Assembly: GCA_000507305.1 (NCBI GenBank)
Contig: DF239223.1
Coordinates: 202,606-266,605 of the forward strand
Length of the DNA stretch: 64,000 nucleotides
Reading direction: 5' to 3'
Source: Breviolum minutum Mf 1.05b.01
Lineage: Eukaryota; Sar; Dinophyceae; Suessiales; Symbiodiniaceae
Made by a program: the position numbers and the translations under genes. Positions 1 to 11,298 of this stretch are shown here, piece after piece. The notes below the pieces were generated by a model that was not told where the DNA came from, made no database searches, and worked only from the letters and a program-made list of their open reading frames with translations. Each line of letters opens with the position of its first letter. Position 1 is the stretch's first letter.

Positions 1-3000
1 ATTCGAAGCATATTATCACTAAAGCCATTTTGCATTCGAGCTTTGAAATCTGCCCTGCTGCCAATAAATAATTGGAGAAATCCGCCACCAGAAGTGACGC
101 CCCCTATGATTGTACTTGATTAAATACATGATTTATACATGTATTGTAGTATGTTAGAAATCCAATGCTAATGCTACATAAATAGTAACAATATGGCCAA
201 CGCCCATCACGTTTTTAAGAATGCCAGATCATAAAACACATAAAAACATTACGACAGGATGTCTACAACTCTGCTCATGGACTCCAGGTTTCAATCAGAG
301 AGAACTCTCAACCCTCAGCACACCAGCCTAAGTGGATGCCACCATACCATCGACTCACCATGACGAAAATATCCTGTTCTGGATCTAAGCCAAAAAAAAT
401 CAAAGAGCTTCATCCTTGGGAATTTCTTGGAAATTCGGAAAAGATCCCATTTAGAAATCAACGAATAAGTGTTTACACTCAAGCCCCACTGGCAAATGGG
501 TCAGTCCTCACAATCAGCAAGCTGCAGCAGCTCCGCCAATTTGGATCCAGCACCATCCTCCAAATGATAGGAGGGATCCCATGAGACCTCCCGGCTTCCT
601 ATGCTTCCTATCTCTTCCTGCCTTTGAAAAAACCGTTAAGGTATGTTAAGGTTAAAGGCACTTTTGTTTCAATATGGGTGCTATGCTTCATCATTCGTCA
701 TTCAAGCAAAGCCTTAATTTTGATATGATCGTACTTTTGGAGTGCAAATGCTCCTGGGAATTCTATGGATTTATGGCTCCTTAGTGGATTATTTAGGGCA
801 ATCTAAGTGTAGAACACCTTATCATCTCCGTCTTGAGCGCTCAGTTCGATGCCGGGCGGTCCTCGCCATCATCCTCATTGTCAGCAACCTGCACACCACG
901 TGCCTCGTCACGAAACCTGGAGTCAAGCCAAGGAAAATGGAGAACCTCCTGAGGCTGTGCTGAAAAAAACATCTCTAAACCTGACATATGAGGGCCTGAG
1001 GTGAAAAGAGCTCAAGCTGTCTTAGACAACCTTTTTGTGAAAAAATCATCAAACAGGCAACAGGCATCTGTTTTCAATGAGATTTTTTTTCAAGGCCACT
1101 TCTTTTTTTCACCAACTCTTCAGCGAGAATCTCCGCACCTGTAGGCGAACATGTTATGTGTCGCCACTGCAACTTTTCTATCCTCCAGCAAGGTACGCAA
1201 CACCTTGGATTTTCCCACCATGCGAAACGGCACCCTGAAGCTCCAGGATGAAACCATTGACTTGTCATGACCCCCTAGAAATTGCCATCATAAGCACCTA
1301 CATCCCCCAAGGAATATCCAGATGATGGCAAGATGATGCTTCTTGCAACAAATCCGAGATACCCAATTCACTTGACCTTGGTTGGACACCTTTGCAGCAA
1401 AGGCTTGGAAGGTGGACTTTCGATCCTCAGTTTTGAGGAAATCTCTCATCCCCGCCTGTATCATTGCCCAAAAATGGAATGCTGGAAGACAAAGTGCAAA
1501 AAATATCAAAAACTCACCTTCAACGTTTCAGATTGCTCACCCAAGTTGCTGTGAATGGCTCGCCCTGCTTGATTTCAACAGCATTCGCAGCTTCATAGGC
1601 AGATGCATCCAGCGTTCGCTTGCGCTGTCCTAAAACCAGTAGTTCCAACTCTTTGTAAATTCAATGATATCAACGGTACGGAAACATACCTTCAGGATTG
1701 ATGAAAAGATATATTGGATGATATGAAAGCATCATCGTATGGTATCGTTGTGTGTAAAAAAGAAATATGTATGAATTCACCATGTAGTATCACCAGCCTT
1801 GCTTTTATGCTTGAAGTACCATCTGCAATGCCTTTTCACCAAGGTCAACAGCCAATGTCAAGTACAACCCCATTCGTTTGGGCGCCGAGCCATACTGCGG
1901 ATTTGCAGGTAGGAAGGTGAAACCCTTGCTGGTTGAAGCCTCACATGTCGGACGCTTGGAGGTAGACAAGTGTTGGCAATTCAAGTTCTAGCTAGCACTG
2001 CCTCACCTGGGAAGAGGTCCACTTGAATCATAGGAGAATACAAGAAATCTTATGCAAAATATGATGAGAAATCAATAGGGATATATGATCATAAAGAAAA
2101 TGAGCAAATAGGAATCAATTAAGATACATAGTTATAAGTAGGTAATTAGATATACTATTTATATATATGGGGTATATAATATATAAACATATTAAATATA
2201 TTTTATACCAGTTTATAAATTGTGCCCTAGTGTGGACATCTTCAAAGGTAAATGACTGCTCCAAAAAACAAACCATACCCACATGGAGGTACTGAATTGT
2301 GCTCCACTTACATCCTGGATCATCCTGGATCATAGGGACATCCTACATCCGACTACCAGGATCCAACGGCTCTGCCTCTGCTGCGCATGCCTCTCGAACT
2401 TGCAGTGCCACGGCGTAGCTTTCATCTGACCTCGTTGGTGCTTGGTAGGCAGTCTCTCTGAAACACTGAGTCATGAAGAGTTGATTTCAGCTAAAGCCCA
2501 TACAAATCCTATACAAATCCTGATGAGCAACAAGTAGCCACACTATCCCAACCATGATGAACCACGTGACTCTTCTCTTTCCACAGCGTCCAGTGCCAGC
2601 GCTGGCTCAAGACACTCTCGCAGCCGTTCCACCCACCTTAGGGCACATCTTCCCATCCATGTTCCAAAAGAACTACACAAGCTGCAGATCTGATCAACAA
2701 GGGTCATTCTATTGCCAACCCAAAACAATGCACTATGCATCATTATCATACGAGAAATCTCCTCAAAATTTTGAAAAAAATCCCCCCCCCAACAATGGAG
2801 AATCTGATGACACCTGATCAAACACAGCCAGGGGCCCGGCTGGTAAATACATCCTGCTCCTTCTGGAGGTGGCTCCCAGTTTTCCGTCAGTTCTCGTATC
2901 GCATCCTCTGCAGCACACAGCAAGGTCGGGGATGCTCCTGCGAGTATAGCCGAGTAGGACTGATATTGCAAACCAAATGAGAAATTTTGAGAGGAAAGAA

Positions 3001-3626
3001 ATGGTGACCAAAAATTGGGGGTCCTTCACAATCGAAAATTGGCACCGGCGGCTCTGTACATGGATAGCCAGCCTCAACATGCAAATATATACTGGAGGTA
3101 GCTCTTCAGGTGTGCACGGTACACACGTCATCCCGGCATCTTTTGCCAAGCGTTTTTTCGAGGCCCAAACCGGAAGCAGCAGCCGCAAAGCTGAATCATG
3201 CGGCGATGGAAAACGGACCCTGTCAAACTGACATCAACAAGTCAGATTCGCAAACGTAACCTGCAATAGGATCTCAGATCCCAAAAGGGATATTAATGAC
3301 ATGAAAAGGAAAATATGATTTGCATGCTTCGCATGATTCCACATGTATGTGTTTGCAATCATTGACAAGAGTATGTTTGCTTACATACCCTCTCCCTCTC
3401 CAAATACCATTGTATAAAAGGTGTAAATACATATTTGCAGTTACAGTATATCAGTATGTCAGTATATCAGTATATCTGTTTAATTGATCTTACTTGTGAT
3501 CTTTCATTTGTATGAAAAATGCAAATTGAACCTTGGCAATAATTTGGAGCCTCCACTCTGTGGGTCCCAAGACTTCGAACTCTGGACCGTAGATAGCTTC
3601 CAAGACTTCTTTCTCTTCTTCAGCAC
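1..3626 (-). CDS. IMPACT: IMPACT/Yih1 homologue (RWD + UPF0029 domains), 3' end cut by window edge
   Basis: IMPACT family proteins bind GCN1 and restrain the GCN2 kinase, so they tune translation during amino-acid stress in the cytosol. Eleven exons read on the minus strand with agreeing phases: 3626-3494, 3103-3009, 2937-2814, 2457-2357, 1629-1541, 1455-1390, 1260-1139, 916-862, 557-507, 373-324 and 54 to the edge. The first three give an RWD domain (KEVLEAIYG, then YPCTEPPVPIF, then a helix ending IYQPGPWL). The linker is charged. The later exons give the UPF0029/IMPACT domain: EDRKSTFQAF, ATHNMFAYR, EDDGE and VMVSRWYGGIHLGWADFKAR. Introns 861-558 and 506-374 appear to start with GA, the others with GT. 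The first exon and start codon were not resolved; the open frame reaches about 3744. The family call is strong because the two domains occur in the family order. Confidence 0.88.
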
Positions 3627-3744
3627 CTGGCAGGTGCAAAAACGGCAGCCGCGAAGAACCAAAGATCCAGCGCTCAAATCCCGTCCAACTCGAAGTTTCT
3701 GAATTCAAACATGTTGAAATTCTGCCTTTCAGATGGTTTATCAT

Positions 3745-4173
3745 TTGTTTATCATTTTATCATCTCTTCATCAGTTTCATCCTTTTTTCATCTGTCAAAT
3801 TATCTTTCAAAAGCCTGGATGAAGCTCCCCATGTTGCAGCAAGCTGGGCTGCGCAGACCTCAACGGATAGCCACTGATATGAGTCTGCTGTGAGAAATCC
3901 AAGGCCCAGGTTGACTTTAGCAACGAAATTCCCTTGTTTTTATTACATATCCTCACAGATTTCAAGAAATGGATGTCCGAAATCTACAAAACATTACTGA
4001 CTATATCTGATTATTACGTATTATTACCTCTATAAAACGGTTACTGTCCCGTTCATTCCATAGGCGAGAAAAAAGAAAAAAAAATATGTTCAGTCTCGAA
4101 ACAGTGCATTTCGGCCCACGGATATCCACCTGTTCAAACACAATGACCCAATGACCCAATAAACCATAATAAA
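3745..4173. other. intergenic stretch, no gene seen
   Basis: AT-rich sequence between the IMPACT homologue and the next minus-strand gene end. It may hold the unresolved first exon or 5' leader of IMPACT; a short ATG-led segment near 3830 was seen but could not be joined in phase. No repeat or RNA gene was recognised. Confidence 0.4.
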
Positions 4174-4686
4174 TCAACCTCCAACTTCCAAATACTTCCA
4201 GCGTGCTGGTTGAACGTACATTGGCTTCATACTTCTAGCCACACCGCTGAGGCACTGTTGCTTTTGAGTCTGCTCTGCATCCCATTTGTCGAGTTCACGC
4301 TTGCCCAGCAAACCACTGGCTTGGTATCCATCATTCCGGCACACCTCGCATGGACAGTCTCCCTATCCTCCCAATTCATTTGGTGACTAGTCAGGATGTA
4401 CTTCAGCATGTTACAGTTGACATACACTGCTCGACACTCGACACTAGCATGTCTCAAGTCACCTCTGTCTGGCGCCACTCCGGTTGCACCACCGGAGCCA
4501 GTGCGGGAGACTGCTGCTTCCGTTGCTTTTGGGGCACTTTGGGACCGCGGCTGGGACGGGAGGTCCCAGGCTGCGCAGGCTGGAGATCCAGCGCAGGTTC
4601 CGGAGGTGGATGCTGTTCCCGGTGGATTGGGATTCCTTCCGGTGCATCCAGAGGCTCTCTTTCAAAGGCGGCTTGCATCCAGGGTG
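4174..4686 (-). CDS. last two exons of an unidentified gene, Pro-rich then Cys-containing
   Basis: Exon 4686-4463 follows a TACAG acceptor, encodes a Pro/Gln-rich stretch (PVVQPEWRQTE at its end) and stops in phase 0 before a GTGACT donor. Exon 4362-4174 follows GATAG and encodes a 62-residue tail with a CPCEVC cluster, a Lys/Gln-rich helix and the end RWKYLEVGG before a TGA. The two exons join in phase 0. The short Cys cluster could bind metal, but two CxC/CxxC cysteines alone do not make a finger. Upstream exons probably lie near 4850-4930 and perhaps 5620-5739. I do not recognise the family. Confidence 0.5.
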
Positions 4687-5619
4687 CTGTACTCGGTGGT
4701 AATTCATCCCAAAAACCTCGGGTGTTGGAAAAACGACTATGCCACTATGCCGTGATATCGAGATGATGTTGACGATGTGCCATGGAGATTGTAGATCCAT
4801 AGTGCAGCTTTTCAAGGACTCATAATGATCATAATGCTTTGCCCACGGTCCTACAACCTCTGCCGCCCACCGGGCAATCTGCAGTCTGCCTGAAAATCGC
4901 CCTGTGGTCATCTGTGGCCAGAACATGACTAACATCAACACTCATATTAAAAATATTTAAAAATATAGGTCTGCAAGCGCAACAAGAAGAAGAACAAAAA
5001 CGACACGGCCAGAAACAAACGGAAGAATGTACTAGACCACACTTGAGTTGTAGACTAGATCAAGACAAGTAGCCTTCAGAGTCTGAGTCTTGATCAGCTG
5101 ACCTAGACCACCAAACTGGGATGGTTCAATGAGGTGTGGTCCGGTGTGGTAGACGGATTGTCGGATTGGTCTGTCACATGGAGTAGTGAGTAGTGTGCAA
5201 AAAACTAGGTAGCATGCAAGCATTAGCAGGCATCCTTTGTGAAGCTAACTGTCACAAGGAAAAGGAGGAAGCTGAACAATTTTGAACTACCTCCCGTATG
5301 GCCCTATGGCCCTAGAAATTGCCAGTTTAACTGAAGTCCCCCTACCTGCTTGACAATTTAAGAATTTAACCACGGAAAGAAATTGAAGATGGTTACCCGC
5401 TGACCAAAAGAAGCTCCAAAAAGAAGCAACAACGGAGCCCTATGTGAAGCTCGAGATCAAATGGTGTTTCCAGGCCGCACCCCATAAGAGTCTCCACTCA
5501 AAAACATTACGGAAAACATCAATGGCGTTGACTCTTGCACAACAAACCTTGACAAGAACCATGGTTCATCAAGGCATTGAACACTACAAAATAAGGTAAA
5601 GTCGGGTATAGGACTTCCT

Positions 5620-5739
5620 GTGGCTTTTCTTGATGCTTCCCCGCCTTTCCTCAATTTGCTTTATTTTCTCTGGCTGCTCCAATTGCTCAGCACGTTTCTG
5701 CCAACGACTTCGTCGCTCCATGGCTGTTTCGGAGAAATT
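5620..5739 (-). CDS. candidate exon, highly charged (Arg/Glu/Lys)
   Basis: An open stretch on the minus strand encodes MERRSRWQKRAEQLEQ from 5721 and continues Lys/Glu-rich, as in a coiled coil or a basic N-terminus. It is much more charged than chance translation here. It could be an early exon of the gene ending at 4174, but no phase-consistent junction was found. Confidence 0.28.
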
Positions 5740-6615
5740 AGGTGGACCTAATGGGGAAACCTCACTGAAAGTTGACTGTTGGTTATGGTTCCTGGCAAGG
5801 TCAACAAGGGCTCAGCAGTTGGGGAAGAAAATGCCAATTCTTTCCGGCATAGGATGTCTAATATATTATCAAATATGAATGACCTTGAAGAAGGATAGAT
5901 GCCAATTCTGAATGTTCAACGACAAAGTGTTCCTTCGAGGGAAAAGCTGCAGTTCTCAGCTGGAAAAACACATCAATCCGGCGACACCTGCGTTTCTGGT
6001 TCCAAGCACACAAATGGGCTGCAATGCAGGGTGCTCAGTAACATGTGTGTATATAATTCTCAGGAACGTGCGGTACGAAGCTTTTCATGTGTGCCGTGAG
6101 TATACCCACTCCCAGTCCCTTTGCTGCAACAAGCAAGCATGACTTTGCAAAGTGACATCCATTGCTGAAGCACCGGGCGCTATTGAATGATTCAGATGTC
6201 AATATGAATTGAGCCAGCTGCATCATAAGACTTTGCAGGAAACCACTGCAACAGTGGAAACCAAATGATGATCTTGTCAAACAGTCACAACTGCATCGCT
6301 CATGTAGAATGATTCTTCTACCGCCGTAGTATTCATGCTGTGTTGGTGGCGCTGCGAGATTGCATCCATTTAACCGTTGTGGTTGAACAAACATGTTCTG
6401 CAGCACAAGCACAAATCACAGGCATTGCAATTCTGGGGAACACGTGACGCTGCGAGGGGTGATGGAATGTATTTCAATTGATCCTGAGATCTATAATACT
6501 ATATAACATGTACTATATAACATGTACAGCAGCACTGTCGTACTTGAGTATTGACTTGACAAGAGGTAATTAAAGATACACAGATAATCACAGATAAACC
6601 TTTTCTAGCCACAGC
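5740..6615. other. no gene resolved
   Basis: The minus strand has a 125-codon open frame at 6412-6035 and a possible short exon near 6020, but neither has convincing composition or paired splice sites. Nothing else was recognised. Confidence 0.3.
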
Positions 6616-6792
6616 CTAGGATCCTCTTTTCCAATCATTCAAAAACTTTTTGGCCTCCACCTTATGGCCCCTGAATATCTTATGGTACTTCAACTTGCTT
6701 CGACTTGCCTCCAGCCGCTGCCCACAATGTTGGCAGAATCGACCCGCAGGGGTAGCCTCAGCGCGCCCAAGGTCATCCCCAACAAACGACAT
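6616..6792 (-). CDS. 58-residue basic protein or terminal exon with a CxxC pair
   Basis: ATG at 6792 opens a 58-codon frame ending in TAG at 6616. It begins MSFVGDDLGRAEA, has a CQHCGQRLE motif (one CxxC, as in half of a zinc ribbon) and a very basic C-terminal half ending in NDWKRGS. It lies about 280 bases downstream of the 2-kb orphan ORF on the same strand, so it may be a separate small gene or a last exon of that locus. The plus strand is also open across this stretch, which lowers confidence. Confidence 0.42.
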   Translation of the reverse strand: MSFVGDDLGRAEATPAGRFCQHCGQRLEASRSKLKYHKIFRGHKVEAKKFLNDWKRGS

Positions 6793-7074
6793 GAGGATAT
6801 CCGGGTGATGTTTTCAGCTTGCCAAGTTACGTGGCCACAGGATCTACAAGGTCGCATCTCTGCCTATCATCGGAAGGTGCAGAGGCGCCAATGTCTGTTG
6901 CGGTGGTGCATTGGAACCTCTTTCCTGATCTAGCTTATCGACACCAAATTGTAGAGTTAGGAAAGTTGTTCTAAAGTTCAAGAGTCAATAGCCTCAATTA
7001 CACGAATTCAGCCCAAAACTGTCCAAAATCCTTCAAAGATATTCAAAGATGTTGCTATGCGGCTTGCGTTGAAA

Positions 7075-9141
7075 TCATGAAAAGTCAAAGGCACCAACAT
7101 GCTCCTGCAGCTTCAGGTTTCTTGATGTTTCTTCTAACATGCCCACTGCATCCCCTGGCATGTCATGACCCTGGCATCTCTTGGCACATCTTTTTGTAGT
7201 GGTCAACTCTTCCATGAGCGCTGCCCAGAAGGGTATTACCTCCTTGGCTGCTTTGGTCGACTCCTTTCGCATCTCCTCCGACATGGCATCCAAGTCATAC
7301 GTTGCCATGTTCAAAGCCCAAAGGAGGTGAGGGATGGATGAAAAAACTTGGACTCCTGGCATCTCAAGAAAGGCGTAACGTTCGGCCCAGTAAAGCATGC
7401 TTGGAAAATCCTGTGCCAAATTATCTAAGGAAGGATAAGGAGTAGGATGCTTCAACACATGACTTGATTGGAGCTGTTGATGCAAGTTAGGATGACTTCG
7501 ACCATAGCTGGTCATTTGCTTCGGCCAAAGCCTGGCCAACCACAAGCGGTCTGGAACAAACATTGGCATGTTCATGGCATACAGCTCGTGAAAAGTTGTC
7601 ACTGCAATGTTCCATGGAATAAGCACAGTTGCTTGGAAACGGGCCACCTCTTCAAATGAGTAGCCATGAACCACATCCTGGTCACCAGGTGGGAGACGCA
7701 AGTGTAAGCCTCTATTCAATTGGTGCTGGCCTTCACGAAAGAGGCCTCGGCAGCTATGAGACATCATGAGGCGTGTCCTGGCACAAAGCACCAGGATGGT
7801 GGAGCTGTTTGGTTGGTATTTGACATCCACATATTGCGCCAATGGCCGCACGCTGGGAACTCGGTGCCCTGTGTGGTACTCAATACTAGCCGCAAGGTAA
7901 GGCGATTGTGCCACCATGGCAATGCTACCCGTTGTGTGGTGCAGTCCTCCATCTCGAAGCACATCATGGCTGCTAAGCTCCTGAAACTGCTTCAGCAACA
8001 CCTTCCATGAGTAATCGTTCATGGCCTCATCCTGCATGAAAATAATGCCTGGATAGTAGATGGTTGCCACTGTGCCCTCCTCGTTTGCGACCTTCCATAG
8101 GAAATAAGCATCGCGCAGCTCCATGCATATCAGCAAATCTGCTTGCAAGCCTGAATTTATTTCGGCGTTCCAAAAATCACGGTAAGCTGCTTCCACTTCC
8201 ACTTCATCGGCCTCCAACATGTATGTCTTATATCTCAACCTTGCTGGCACAGGCTTCTTGGTGTTTTCCTTGTGGCAAAGCTTGAAGAAAGCACAATCCC
8301 TGTCACTAACCCCGAACCAATGCAGGTGAAACGCCTTTAAAAACCATAGAGCTGCAATAGGCTCAATCAATACAGGATGGTAACCATACACTACGACTTC
8401 TGGTTTTCGCTCCTGCAGCTTCAATGCAGATTGATCCAAAGGAGGAATGTTGACCTCTTTCCAACACTTCATGGGATCTACAGCAGGTGGTCCTTCACTT
8501 CTCACTGGTGGCGTTTCTGGCCATTTCAAAAACTTGGCACGTGCCAAGGCAAATAAAAGGTGAGCAGATCGGGGCCAATGGGTCGATTCCATGAAGTCTA
8601 ATCCCAGTTCTTTGCCCAGAAATTGCAAGGCCATTTCCCAATCTGCGACAGCAGCATCTGCATCACCTTGGTTCATCAGTTCCATCCCACGGATGTATAA
8701 GGCAGATACCAGGCCATAAACACAATCTTCAGGCCGTTGTTTCTGGACTGTCAATCCTGGTTCTGACAAAATGCTCACAAAATTCCCTATGTTTATTGAT
8801 GCAAAGTGTTCAACCAACAGGACATCTGCGAAGCTGGCAAGCTCAGCAATTGTTTGCCGAGACCTGGAGGACTCCAGGGAGTTCAAGGAATCCTGGAGAT
8901 TCAACCCCTGCAAGGCTTCACGGAAGCTTCGCCAAGACTCGTGCCCATCACAGTTGAGATACGCAAAAATGTCCGGAGACTTAGCTAACACACGCCATGG
9001 GAATACAAAAAATTGGAACCATTGCAGCATCAAGCATGTTTTGTAGTGTAGCATCTGTGGTTTGCAAGGTGGCACACTTTGGTGCCCAAAATAAGCTAGA
9101 TTACTACTTTGCTCAGCCGTGGCTTCAGCCAACGGCTGCAT
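7075..9141 (-). CDS. large orphan ORF, 688 codons, weak glycosyltransferase-like features
   Basis: A 688-codon open frame without internal introns, long enough that chance is excluded. The C-terminal third alternates hydrophobic strands and short helices. A segment near residue 550 (VLIPWNIAVTTFHELYAMN, followed by MPMFVPDRLW) resembles the acidic loop of GT-B glycosyltransferases, where a Glu contacts the sugar donor. An earlier block (KPEVVVYGYHPVLIEPIAA) could start a Rossmann-like domain. This assignment is tentative. The first 15-45 residues may be intron read-through: AG acceptors in suitable phase occur at about 9098 (CCACAG) and 9017 (GCTAAG). The frame may therefore be the last exon of the chain at 9497-11298. 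Confidence 0.75.
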   Translation of the reverse strand: MQPLAEATAEQSSNLAYFGHQSVPPCKPQMLHYKTCLMLQWFQFFVFPWRVLAKSPDIFAYLNCDGHESWRSFREALQGLNLQDSLNSLESSRSRQTIAELASFADVLLVEHFASINIGNFVSILSEPGLTVQKQRPEDCVYGLVSALYIRGMELMNQGDADAAVADWEMALQFLGKELGLDFMESTHWPRSAHLLFALARAKFLKWPETPPVRSEGPPAVDPMKCWKEVNIPPLDQSALKLQERKPEVVVYGYHPVLIEPIAALWFLKAFHLHWFGVSDRDCAFFKLCHKENTKKPVPARLRYKTYMLEADEVEVEAAYRDFWNAEINSGLQADLLICMELRDAYFLWKVANEEGTVATIYYPGIIFMQDEAMNDYSWKVLLKQFQELSSHDVLRDGGLHHTTGSIAMVAQSPYLAASIEYHTGHRVPSVRPLAQYVDVKYQPNSSTILVLCARTRLMMSHSCRGLFREGQHQLNRGLHLRLPPGDQDVVHGYSFEEVARFQATVLIPWNIAVTTFHELYAMNMPMFVPDRLWLARLWPKQMTSYGRSHPNLHQQLQSSHVLKHPTPYPSLDNLAQDFPSMLYWAERYAFLEMPGVQVFSSIPHLLWALNMATYDLDAMSEEMRKESTKAAKEVIPFWAALMEELTTTKRCAKRCQGHDMPGDAVGMLEETSRNLKLQEHVGAFDFS

Positions 9142-9496
9142 TTCACTGCGACAATAGACACATTAGGGGCATCCCTTCTTGTTTGATACTACAGTATCTC
9201 AATGTCGGCGAAAAAGGCATGATGCATGACTCTGAGATGTGACGAAATGTCAAACTATACATTGTATATGTGTAAATATGAATATATATATATACAGTAC
9301 ATGGTACATGTGTGTGTGTGCATACTTACTACGAGTGTATGTATGTACACGATGCACACATATCAAATTTCAAACGTTCCGTGCACAATGTCATTACACC
9401 TTTTGCTATCCTGCTGTTACATGGTATCTAATTACAGCATATATTTGCGCGATCTGCATATGAATAGTGCATCTATTTAGTGCATACCATGCTTGC
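9142..9496. other. AT/GT-rich low-complexity stretch, probable intron
   Basis: Short TATA, GT and AT tracts (for example around 9280-9340) with no exon-like composition on either strand. It would be the intron joining the exon ending at 9497 (GC donor) to the big ORF, if both belong to one gene. Confidence 0.4.
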
Positions 9497-10901
9497 CTGA
9501 TTTAAATGGACAACAAGCTGTGGGTGCCTCTGCCAAGGCTGCAGAAGTTCCAGCTGCACCTGCGAAGTAGTGGCTGTTGCCGAAGGCATTGGGGTCGTTG
9601 GGTCGTTGGGGGCTAGAGGATCCTTAGACCCTTCGACTTGGTCATGCAGCACCAAATGTTGGGATAGAACTTCTCCAGCCGCGATTCTGCTGGAAAGAAT
9701 TTTTTAGAGACCAGCGTCGAAAATCAATCCAGTGTCTGTCTCAGCAACACCTGCCGTCCACACTAGCCTCGGAAGAAGCCCACAACAGAACTGCAGAAAA
9801 GTGTATGACATGCTACTAGTAGTAACTGCGCCTATAGTCTACTGACTAGTGATTATAGTGACTAGTGATCAAAGACTTCAGTTCGTGCACAGGCCTGATG
9901 AGCCCATATCGAGGCACAAAAAAAATGTGATACTCCGGGCAAATTTAGAAGGCTGGAGCAACAACCACAAGAACATGATCTTGGAGTGCTTGCCCTTTGC
10001 TAGCCAAGGGTCTCTTTCTTGCTTGCCTGGAAATCCTGACAAAACGCTCTTGAAATCGGTGGCTTTGAGAAGCTATATGCGACAGAACCATGGAACAAAA
10101 CCATATATGACAATCTGCAAGAATCTTGTGTTGCCTTCTCTCTGCATACAATCGTGCATGAATGCGCACAACAGCTTCACATTGCTAAAAATGACAAGGC
10201 AAATGTCAAAATGCAATTGCATGCAATTGCATTGTTGCATGTGGGATTCCTGTCTACAATCTACCAGCTTTTACGAGCTGAATTCCCGTCCAAAATCCGG
10301 ACTATCAGTGCTTCATATTGCAAGAATCGAAGACTTGTCTTACCATGGTTGAGGGATCCACAAATTCACAGGTCCACTTTTCCACACGAATTGGTTCTGC
10401 GGCTTTCCCCGAGGCATTTTTTATCACATCATTCACATCCAGTGGTCGGCCTTGCCTTCTGGAAATCTTGCGACCTCGGTTCAAAAAAATCTGGCGAAGC
10501 TTTTTGGTCAAGAAAACCAAAACCTGAACATGACATGTAGCACTAAAGAATCATGAAATATATACACCAAGGATATCTATGGATATTTGAGGTCAGTGGT
10601 ACCAGTGCAACATGATTATAACATATTATATCATATGATCATATTTTAAGTGTATCTTACAAGGCTCTAAAATGCCTTGCTTATGTGTTGCAGTAGTTCC
10701 AAGATGTTCCAAGCAGATAAATCGGACATTCTGGGTAAAACGTGTGTCAAAAGTTCCCACATACAAGATCATAAAGTACACTCACATCTTGTCCAAGGCA
10801 CAATCGCGTCTTGCCATGATGTTCATGCCTCCATCTCAAAAAGAGACTACAGAAGCATGCAGGCATCGAAATCTTCAATTGTAACCATGCATCCTGCATG
10901 A

Positions 10902-10982
<81 letters not shown>

Positions 10983-11298
10983 CTACGGTGACTTCTGCCA
11001 TGATGATCATGACGATGACGATAGTCGAGCCTGGGACCATTGGTATCAATGGGGCCCCAAAAGTATTGATAGGATATATCAGGGAATGATGCTACTTTAT
11101 CTGTGGGTTTTTGCTTACTTTGCCCTGTTTTGTTGCTTCCTTTTTTTTCATGCTCCGTTGGTGTCCTCATTCATCCTTGTGACTTAGTTGCTTTCTTCGC
11201 AGCTTACACGTGTGGGTCCTGTAGACTTCTTGCATTTCTTCCAGGCTCAAACCGCGCACGGACCATTTGTGTCTTTTGTTTTGTGCACTTTTGGGTTC
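9497..11298 (-). CDS. six-exon orphan gene, N-terminal part
   Basis: Exons chain with agreeing phases: about 11298-11208 (possible start MEPKSAQNKRHKW), 10834-10786, 10730-10676, 10523-10344, 10139-10027 and 9689-9497. Donors at 11207, 10785 and 10343 are GT; those after 10676, 10027 and 9497 are GC. The joined protein is basic and helical, with blocks such as MSDLSAWNILELLQHISK, QGRPLDVNDVIKNASGKAAE and EKWTCEFVDPS, then a Pro/Thr-rich linker (PLAPNDPTTPMPSATATTSQ). No signal peptide or known domain is visible. The first intron carries the long GAT repeat. The next exon is probably inside the 7075-9141 frame, which would make one gene of roughly 900 residues. That link is inference. Confidence 0.62.
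10898..10983. repeat. (GAT)n trinucleotide microsatellite, about 28 units
   Basis: An almost pure ATG/GAT tract of about 85 bases. It reads as poly-Asp on the plus strand and poly-Ser or poly-Ile on the minus strand, which creates false ORFs. It sits in an intron of the chain 9497-11298, between exons ending at 11208 and starting at 10834. Confidence 0.95.

Noticed and set aside
840-960. Possible protein-kinase C-terminal motif (EVLHFPWL) on the minus strand
   Set aside because: First read as a kinase HPWL motif, but an acceptor at 917 shows that part is intron; the following residues belong to the IMPACT domain.
2543-2672. Open continuation of the RWD exon to a stop at 2543
   Set aside because: Skipping it joins 2937-2814 to 2457-2357 in phase and continues the IMPACT linker; the segment is treated as intron that happens to stay open.
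4396-4755. 119-codon plus-strand ORF rich in Ala/Gly/Pro
   Set aside because: It is antisense to the exon 4686-4463, which joins in phase to a strong terminal exon.
10747-11170. ORFs with poly-Ser, poly-Ile or poly-Asp runs
   Set aside because: All are translations of the GAT microsatellite in different frames; the repeat is intronic to a better-supported gene.
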